This document shows, piece after piece, positions 57,093 to 64,000 of a stretch of 64,000 bases of DNA (its first letter is position 1; every line of letters begins with the position of its first letter). Both the position numbers and the translations under genes were made by a program. The DNA is taken from NCBI RefSeq assembly GCF_050908995.1, contig NC_135119.1, forward strand, positions 1,426,001-1,490,000. Direction: 5' to 3'. Source of the stretch: Andrena cerasifolii. Taxonomy: Eukaryota > Arthropoda > Insecta > Hymenoptera > Andrenidae. The notes beneath the pieces were generated by a model. That model saw only the letters and a program-made list of their open reading frames with translations, had not been told where the DNA came from and ran no database searches.

Positions 57093-57646
57093 CAAGGGGA
57101 GGACACCATGTGGTAGACACCGATTTTGATGAGCCTTGGCACGATGGATCTATGTCGAAAATAAGTAAATAGGTGTCCGAGCGTTTCAGCCAATAGGCCT
57201 TAATAATAGAGATATTTACATGTAAATTATTAAACATTTAGGGTTTTAGTGGGTAAAAATCCCACACTACCCTGGCGCCCGCCAGATTCCTTTCTGGAGG
57301 CGTCGGGGTGCCTTTTGAAGATGTGTCTACGTTAAAAAAAACTTTATAAATCTTTTTTTATAAATTATTTTTTTTTTATAATTTTTTTTTAACTTGGAGA
57401 AATCTTCAAAAGGCACCCCGGCTCCTTCAGAGGGGAATCCCACCGGGGGCGCCAGAGTAGTGTGGGATTTTTACCAATTAAAACCTCACGGCCACTATGA
57501 AATTTTTAATAATTTCCATGTAAATATCTCAATTATTAAGGCCCATTGGCAGAAACACTCGGACACCTATTTTCTTATTTTCGACATAGGTTCATCATGC
57601 CAAGGCTCATAAAAATCGGTGTCTACCACATAGTGTCCTCCCCTTG
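57093..57646. mobile_element. 554-bp foldback MITE with TTA target duplication
   Basis: The ends CAAGGGGAGGACAC and gtgtcctccccttg are flanked by TTA on both sides (57090-57092, 57647-57649). The arms pair over about 230 bases, including ggtagacaccgattttgatg with its complement and the gatttttacccactaaaacc region. An A/T-only stretch forms the loop. PIF/Harbinger-like by target. Confidence 0.9.
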
Positions 57647-58104
57647 TTAGTGAAATTTTGACACAAGTTTTTTAATTAGACTACATCTAGGATAATTTAA
57701 TGAAGCTACGACTAATAAAACTATCTTTACTTATAGAAAAATAGAACTTTATTATTGTTCGGCCCCACAGCCATAACAGAGGAATTGCTTTAAATAAACT
57801 CTTGTCACTCTCTCATCCACACATACTCCCTTACTTCCCCTTATCTTCCTTTTATCTTATTCTTTTTTTTCATCTACTTCCTCCAACCATTCTGCTACTA
57901 CCTACCTCACTTTTTTTTACCACCGACTGGGTATGTCCTCCACCCTTACTTTCCCTCTCTTCAACCCCCTGCAATGTTATAAAACTATCTTCATATTCTT
58001 TAACTAAAGTAAACATTATAATTGAAATGTTATTTTCATAGTGAACAATGAACACAATATTAATAGTGATCATATTAGAAATCCGTAATACGGGCGCAAA
58101 TGTA
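57647..58104 (+). other. Intron 2 of Ly6-B, C/T-rich stretch
   Basis: 57800-57965 is pyrimidine-rich on the + strand (cttacttccccttatcttcc). No gene or repeat recognised. Confidence 0.4.
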
Positions 58105-58969
58105 GGGAAGACCAGGGCAAAGTGACGCGAAAAAAGTTTGAAGTCGAATAAAAATTTTCCCTTTCAATACAAATGTATGGAAATAGATTTATAATATAAT
58201 TTGAACATTACTATTCATAAATCACGAATAACAATATTTAAAATAAACTTAAACTATATTAAAATTCAATTTGAAAAGAAAATGCTAAAACGACCACTTT
58301 ACCCCATTATGGGGTAAAGTGAGCTACTATCTCGGGTAAAGTGAGCTGAAATAAAATACGAGTTTTAATTAAGGATGTAGGTAATTATTAACCCCTTACG
58401 CTGGGATGACGTGTGTAGCACGTCAGTTTCTGTTTTTTTTTAACCGTGGTTGTCAAAAACTGTGGCAGATTTTTCATTTTTTTGAGATTAAATTCTGTTC
58501 CATTACACCGCGTGGTTTCCCAGCTAGCTGACAGGTTAGGTTACTGCGCACATCACTCGCGCATCTTTTCTTTGCAGCTCAGTTTACCCTGGTCACTTTC
58601 CCCGAATGTGTACTCAGTGGAAAATTAATTATTTAATAATGTTAGGATTAATGTTTTCTCAAACGCGTGTACATGTACGTTTATAAGCTTGTTATAAACA
58701 CGCAGAAAAAATTTTGAGTGAAAATAACACATTTAAGACTCATTTATCCAAAAAGCTAAATTAAAAAGAAAACCAATTGGAAGTCTCTAAAACTTAATTT
58801 TCAATTTTTTAAATGAATTTCCATTTTTCGATATCTCAGTGCGCATAATTATCATTGTGGTATTACACACATCTATTACGTCACCAAAATTTGTAAATAT
58901 ATTCTATTGTTAAAGAATAAATTAAGAAATTACATTTTACCCCGAGGTTCACTTTGCCCCGGTCTTCCC
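58105..58969. mobile_element. 865-bp MITE with TA target duplication
   Basis: The ends GGGAAGACCAGGGCAAAGTG and the complement of that type at 58950-58969 are flanked by TA. Inside, short words of the type ggggtaaagtgagct recur (58290-58345). At 58389 a TTAACCCCTTACGCTGG sequence looks like a piggyBac-type end of a smaller nested element whose partner I did not find. Confidence 0.75.
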
Positions 58970-59196
58970 TACGTATTATGTACATGTACTTGTACATCAT
59001 GAAAATAGATAATGAAATGATACTGAATTCTGCACACATTATAATACTCTTTTATTTTTTATAAAACTAGGCAATTACTGCTCCGTTTTTAATGTAATAT
59101 TTTTCAAATTAGTAATGAGTGACATTAAAAGTGTTTCGATTCAATTAAAAAGTTGTTTATTGATACACGAATTAACGGCACAACTTTTTCCCCCAG

Positions 59197-59438
59197 AAAA
59201 TGGCGAACGAGTAGTGATACGCCAGTGCTCAACTCCGAATGTCGATGAGGCAGATATCCACGATGGTCCTTGCAGCGCAATGGCAATTTCAGGTCGAAAT
59301 GTAATCGAGTCCTGCCATATTTGCAGTACCGATCTCTGCAATTCTGCGACAAGTGCATCGGTTATGCAACCACTTTACATCGCTGCACTAGCCGCTGTCA
59401 GTTACCGTTTCTACCAAACAAAGTATAACGTCGTTTAA
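59197..59438 (+). CDS. Ly6-B exon 3: second half of the domain and C-terminus
   Basis: A strong acceptor (caactttttcccccag) leads into NGERVVIRQCSTPNVDEADI, GPCSAMA and ESCHICSTDLCNSAT, the last being the CxxCxxxxCN signature that closes Ly6/uPAR domains. The tail, QPLYIAALAAVSYRFYQ, is hydrophobic but short for a GPI signal and ends at a stop at 59436. The phase-1 start matches exon 2 across a 9.4-kb intron. Joined, the product is about 153 residues with ten cysteines. Confidence 0.9.
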
Positions 59439-59905
59439 CCTCGCGGCGCCACTGTCGTATAAACAAAATTGACCAAAATATCACTTACAAGTTAATCGAA
59501 ACGTGATCAACATTCTGTGTATTGTTTTTCTTAGTTTTTCTTCTTGCCGGATTACCAGTTAAACCTACTATTTAGTAGTTACATTAATAAAATTATTACT
59601 TTAGAACCACGTCGCCGCCGATTTTCGTTATCGTAACAAGGTATTTAAAATAGTGCCACGTGGCTGAGGCGAGCTCATTAGCGTTTTATAGATAGACACG
59701 TCGTTAGTCGCGTATTAAATAAGAATATTCGATACACACTATCCTACATATGTACGTTACCGTAGTTACGCTACACGCTAAAAGCTTTACTTAACCTAAT
59801 TGCGTAATGATTCACAATGTCTTCGTATAGAAGAAACTATTCTATGAGATGACTATTTTTGTACGAAATATGTATATAGATTTAATATATGTGACGTGGT
59901 TGTAT

Positions 59906-59911
59906 AATAAA
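59906..59911 (+). terminator. Polyadenylation signal of Ly6-B
   Basis: AATAAA 468 bases after the stop, in tgtataataaagtgaaac. A closer weak variant cannot be excluded. Confidence 0.45.
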
Positions 59912-62157
59912 GTGAAACTGTTAATTTGAGTTATTTCCTAATTACAACAGCCACGGTTTCCGCAACTGCACTCTCGCGTCATGAGTAATTGGCTCTTGAT
60001 CGATTAACCGATACACGTCTAATACTGCACGCTGTTGTAGATAATGCCCTTCTTTAATTTTAATGCACTCTTTAATCTAAGCTTCTTCTTTGTTCGACTT
60101 CCGAATTTTATATTAGACGTTACTTTTCCTTTGTAACAGAAGTACTTGAAGGGGCAGAAACAAAGAAAAAATATAGCTTATCAGATATCCGTCCAGCGCT
60201 TAGATTTACGTAAATTTTTCTCTTACTTCACGGTCGGCGAAAATCTACGTTTTTATTAAATAATTAAACAGTGTTTTATTGTAATCCTTTTTAAAATTCT
60301 GTTTTTTGTAAAATTTGTAGATTAGATTTCTTCCCGATTGTGAAGAAAATAGCTTCGTTAGCCTCTCCCCTCTTAGAATGAAGAACAATCGTCACACCAT
60401 ATGTAATCTCCAAAAGCTATTATAAATTTATTGTACATCTATATTGATATCTTTCTATTAATCTTTTGCTGTGTTTTTATTTCATACCTGATATAAAACA
60501 TTTTCATTCGTGCACTTGTTTTTCAGAAGTAACATTATTAGTCTATTTCATTTGCCAAAATGTAAGTAGGGAGGAGGGGGGAGGGGCAAGATGGGGACGC
60601 TAAGAAAAAATTACTTGAGAACATTATACTTATTGATGATATATTTATAAATATGTAATAGTAGATATGGTGTCAGTATCTGTCTATCAAAGTATACTAA
60701 AATAAATTTCCTAAGTTAAACACAAAAAATACAGAAAAATAATTATGGACATAATGATGATGCTGCAACTACATATTTAAATACATGTGTCACACACACA
60801 CCTAAATAACGTGTTCGACTCGTCCTCTTCTCCGGCACATGCACAGTGAACCTTCTAAACACCTAACCGACTCTTCTGTGGATTTAGAAAACAAATGGCT
60901 ACAGAAAATTCATTCAGCGTCGCCAGTGTCTGTCTTTGAAAAATCTTTGTTCCTTTTCTGGTGAAGAATAATTTCCTTTAGTTTCTTCTTGCTCTGCTCG
61001 AATTATTATAATTTAATAATATTATTCTGTTTATGAAAATGTCCCCGTCTTACCGCAAATGTAATATCGAGACTAACTGAATGATAATAGCTTCATTTGT
61101 TTCTGAATAGGTTCGGCAACTGCAAAAGTAAATATTTTCAGAAATTGTCTAATTGATAATATTCAAGAATGAATGTATTAGACATTATTGCTTACCTGTT
61201 GAAGTTCAAAAGCTGAAGTAAAAGAAGATCACAACCCTGAGAAACGGAAAGATTGTCACTAAGGTGAACGTCCCAATTTCTGCTCATTTAAGAGGTTACT
61301 CGTCATAAGTGGTGAGAAGATGTCCTTATCTAAGGGAAAGCTGTTCTCACCCCCGAATCGCGGGTCTGGCAAATCTCAACTTCGCAACATCATTCGAAGG
61401 GCCCAAACATTTCGGGACCTAGGCTCGGGCCGCGACATCTAGCTTACATAGACCTAGAGCTGTTACAAATTGCCCGCAATAAACCGCCTTGAAATTACGG
61501 TGACAAGTATTGGAAATGGGTTACTGAATAAACCACAAAATACTTATTCTTTTGAAACTCTCGTTTATTAAACTAAGCTTGGAAGGACGTCGTACTGCAC
61601 TGAAGGCAAGACTCGAAGTGAAGAGAAAACGCAAAGGCAATATGAAAAGCCCGTTGCCACTTGAGATAAAGGAGCAGGCCTGCGTTCTGTCTTTTACCCT
61701 GTCAGTCAGGTATAGACAAACACTCACAGACCCATGGGTCCGGTGACAGTTAGTTTACTGCTTTCGTCAGCGGTTGTCACACATAATCAAATTCATTTTT
61801 GTTTTCTTGCTGACGCAATTGTTACCGACAATCCAACAACAAGAAAAATGTTCGAGGTTTGGTGCTTAAACACATCGCTGTCACATCCGTTTTCTTCGTT
61901 AAACTGGCTGAAAAGTATTTTAAAGTAAATGTAAATTTCTTTATAATTACGCATTCATTTTTGCAGCGAATAACGTAAGTATTCACTCGTTTCAATTTAC
62001 TTACCTCTCTTCAACAATTCTTTTAATTTCTGGTTGCATATTCTCCTCTTTGTAGGATTTCAATCGGTAGTGTATTAGAATAAACGAGATCTCTGGATCA
62101 GTTGGATACACTGCTGAATTGAAAAAATCTATCATCTAAATTTTTTCTGCTATTTTT
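59912..62157. other. Intergenic; one weak inverted-repeat element
   Basis: No gene recognised. ggcaagatggggac near 60585 faces gtccccgtcttacc near 61041, a possible diverged MITE. 61330-61760 is richer in GC and has a gttacaaattgcccgc that might be an LTR end, without a partner. The rest is plain A+T-rich DNA. Confidence 0.4.
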
Positions 62158-62203
62158 TCTCCACGGCGCACGATGATGCGCGCTCGAGCCACCGGGGCAC
62201 TGA
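62158..62203 (-). pseudogene. BEL/Pao pol remnant, downstream piece
   Basis: On the minus strand it encodes SVPRWLERASSC, the block that follows the reverse transcriptase in BEL/Pao polyproteins. It continues the reading broken at 63259 by the foldback, and is cut off at about 62158. Confidence 0.65.
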
Positions 62204-62387
62204 CAAGGAGACCGCACAGGTTATGCAATCGGTTCTGGAATGAGACTGGGTGGACATTGTAGTGCACACCTAGTGTTACAAAACCGTAAAGGGTTTTTGT
62301 ACAGTGGACCTTCGTTTTCGAGAAATTTGAGTTCAAAGTTTTGCGCGACAGTAGTATTTCAGTTGTGCAAACATTCTTAGGAAGCAA

Positions 62388-62470
62388 CGGTCGTAGCTGC
62401 GATATTAAGATGTTGGCTACGGTGCTGGAGGTCTTCGGTTCGATTCCTGGTGCGCGCTTGTTTTTTTTTC
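62388..62470 (+). other. tRNA-like segment in the left arm
   Basis: gtagctgcgata and, about 40 bases on, ggttcgattcc resemble the A and B boxes of a tRNA gene; a T-run that could stop RNA polymerase III follows. No full acceptor stem can be drawn, so this is not a functional tRNA gene. Confidence 0.35.
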
Positions 62471-62999
62471 TTTTTCTTACCGTAGTAATGCAATGGCTGC
62501 ACCTAAAATTATTTTGCGCTGTAACGATGTTAATAATATATATTATTACAATAATACTGCACACAAAGTACAAACATAAAACAAGTGCAGATATAATATA
62601 AATATAATAAAACCGCAAATTACAAATAATATCAGTGCAACAATATTAATATTATTATCATTATCGATGATGTATTAAATTTACTACGTCTATAAGTGTG
62701 AGTGCTTTTATATATTTAAAAAATATGCCGAAGACGTCGCGGGCTGCAGACTATCGAATAGACTTTAACGGCAGTTAGAGCTCCGGTCATATCTGACCGT
62801 AGGGATAGTCGTATACAGTAATATTGTTGCACTGATATTATTTGTAATTTGCGGTTTTATTATATTTATATTATATCTGCACGAGTATTATGTTTGTACT
62901 TTGTGTGCAGTATTATTGTAATAATATATATTATTAACATCGTTACAGCGCAAAATAATTTTAGGTGCAGCCATTACATTACTACGGTAAGAAAAAGAA

Positions 63000-63075
63000 A
63001 AAAAAAAGCGGGCACCAGGAATCGAACCTCCAGCACCGTAGCCAAACATCTTAATATCGCAGCTACGACCGTTGC
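63000..63075 (-). other. tRNA-like segment in the right arm
   Basis: Mirror copy of the left-arm segment. Here the B-box-like sequence is gaggttcgattcctggtgcc, closer to a real T-arm, and the left copy has about 5 extra bases before it. A T-run follows in the minus-strand sense. Confidence 0.35.
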
Positions 63076-63255
63076 TTCCTAAGAATGTTTACACAACTGA
63101 AATACTACTGTCGCGCAAAACTTTGAACTCAAATTTCTCGAAAACGAAGGCCCACTGTACAAAAACCCTTTACGGTTTTGTAACACTAGGTGTGCACTAC
63201 AATGTCCACCCAGTCTCATTCCAGAACCGATTGCATAACCTGTGCGGTCTCCTTG

Positions 63256-64000
63256 TGAGATTAAAGAGACGTCTTGCAGATCCTTGTCGAAACTCCTCCA
63301 GCGGGTGTTGAGTTCTTCAGGTAGCTGGTCATCCCAGTCGAGCTTCACTGACCAGAGTTCCTGGATGAAGATCTTTCCGCGGACGACGACAGGCGCAATC
63401 CATCCGAGAGGATCGAAGAGTTGAGCGACCTGCGATAGCACGATGCGTTTACTGGTACGAGGCGGTTCGTCGCGGCTGCGCGAGGCAAACACGAACGAGT
63501 CTGTGCGTGGTTGCCAGAGAAATTTGAGAGCGCGAAACAGTTGAGCGTCTTCGAATAGCACTAATGTTGGTTGGTCTTGATTGGAAATCGCCAGAAGGCA
63601 GCCGCTGGTGCGTCTTCGCCAAGTGCTGTTCGCAGCGCAGCTCCTCGACGGTGTATGCAGATGAAACCGTCAGGTTCTCTGGCTCCCAGAAGCGCTGCAC
63701 CAGCGGTACGAGCTCGTTCTCCACGCGGCATTTGAGGACAACGAGTCCGCTGGCGTGTCATGGGTCGCTAGCCGTCGCGGTCGTCGCCGACGACGGCCCG
63801 GAGACGAGCCAACCCAATGTTGTCAGGTGCGCAATAGATTCCCCTGGGCCGCCCTTCCGAATCCCATTGCCCAGAAGTCTAGCGAAGGTGTCAGCTCCCA
63901 GGAGGACTTCGATTTGACCTGCTCCAGTGAAGTCCAGGTCCGCCAGTGGAATCCCCTTCAGGTGAGGCCAAGTCTTTTGGGAGAGAGAGAGAGAGAGAGA
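63256..64000 (-). pseudogene. BEL/Pao retrotransposon pol fragment
   Basis: Minus-strand translation from the window edge gives a stretch like the A17-type protease region (AGQIEVLLGADTFARLLGNG, TTLGWLVSGP), then LVPLVQRFWEPE and ELRCEQHLAKTHQR. After a deletion that removes the catalytic centre of the reverse transcriptase, LFEDAQLFRALKFLW, LSQVAQLFDPLGWIAPVVVR and LDWDDQLPEELNTRW follow, characteristic of BEL/Pao. A stop and two frame changes show it is dead. It continues beyond the window. A (GA)n run marks the very end. Confidence 0.85.

Larger units (their letters stand above)
62204..63255. mobile_element. 1.05-kb foldback with tRNA-like arms, TGA target duplication
   Basis: The ends CAAGGAGACCGCACAGG and the complement are perfect inverted copies. 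TGA flanks both sides (62201-62203, 63256-63258), and removing the element restores the BEL/Pao reading DVSLI-SVPRW. The arms pair over about 450 bases. Each arm holds a stretch with ggttcgattcctggtg followed by a T-run. The large ORFs on both strands are mirror images of each other. The 3-bp target suggests PIF/Harbinger. Confidence 0.85.

Noticed and set aside
62388..62470. A functional tRNA gene
   Set aside because: B-box-like sequence is present but no acceptor stem or sound anticodon arm can be drawn; kept only as tRNA-like.
62136..63311. 160-codon ORF on the minus strand and its near-identical counterpart on the plus strand
   Set aside because: Both derive from the arms of one foldback element; the similarity is structural symmetry, not a gene pair.

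Overview
The window looks like an intergenic and intronic stretch of an insect genome. The A+T-rich background, three-exon Ly6/three-finger genes with long introns, insect-type retroelements (Gypsy, BEL/Pao, Jockey, Tc1) and very many short inverted-repeat DNA transposons all fit. The transposon load resembles ants or other Hymenoptera, but that placement is inference. I see no bacterial or organellar features, no rRNA, no complete tRNA and no CRISPR array.

Two host genes can be supported, both on the + strand. Each encodes a small secreted or GPI-anchored Ly6/uPAR (three-finger) protein. Ly6-A has a signal-peptide exon at 6286-6334 and finger exons at 23371-23532 and 24603-24823 (about 143 aa). 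Ly6-B has exons at 47107-47167, 49592-49750 and 59197-59438 (about 153 aa). All four introns interrupt a codon after its first base (phase 1), and both genes split the domain in the same way, so they look like tandem paralogues. Most of the rest of the window is mobile DNA that fills their introns and the space between them.

Layout. 1-6100: a GC-rich promoter-like or LTR-like segment, a TA-target MITE, a composite MITE with a small hAT insertion, and a repeat split by a hAT-like element that itself holds a TA-target foldback and a 26-bp satellite array. 6286-24823: Ly6-A, whose 17-kb first intron contains a Gypsy relic (11640-14640) broken by a TTA-target MITE, a solo LTR and a non-LTR tail. 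It also holds a rearranged minus-strand Gypsy (15250-18960), a plus-strand Gypsy fragment (19031-20330), a Tc1 relic and TTAA-target elements. 25-34 kb: a 1.36-kb foldback, a GC-rich LTR/promoter-like segment with a (CT)n run, and a nearly full-length but frameshifted Jockey-type element on the minus strand. 35-42 kb: a Tc1 fragment, large nested palindromes, hAT foldbacks (one with a perfect 8-bp target duplication), and a non-LTR reverse transcriptase relic ending in (TAA)n. 43.6-46.4 kb: a nest of MITEs inside an outer inverted repeat. 46.4-59.9 kb: Ly6-B, with several foldbacks in its introns. 60-64 kb: a BEL/Pao relic split by a 1.05-kb foldback with tRNA-like arms.

Nothing here forms an operon-like system. 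The unusual content is structural: a high density of large palindromic elements with recoverable target duplications and, in several cases, a visible uninterrupted target, so the order of insertion can be read. Several hAT-like elements are built from their own short degenerate 'word'. All function calls rest on motifs read by eye; boundaries and family names are approximate.
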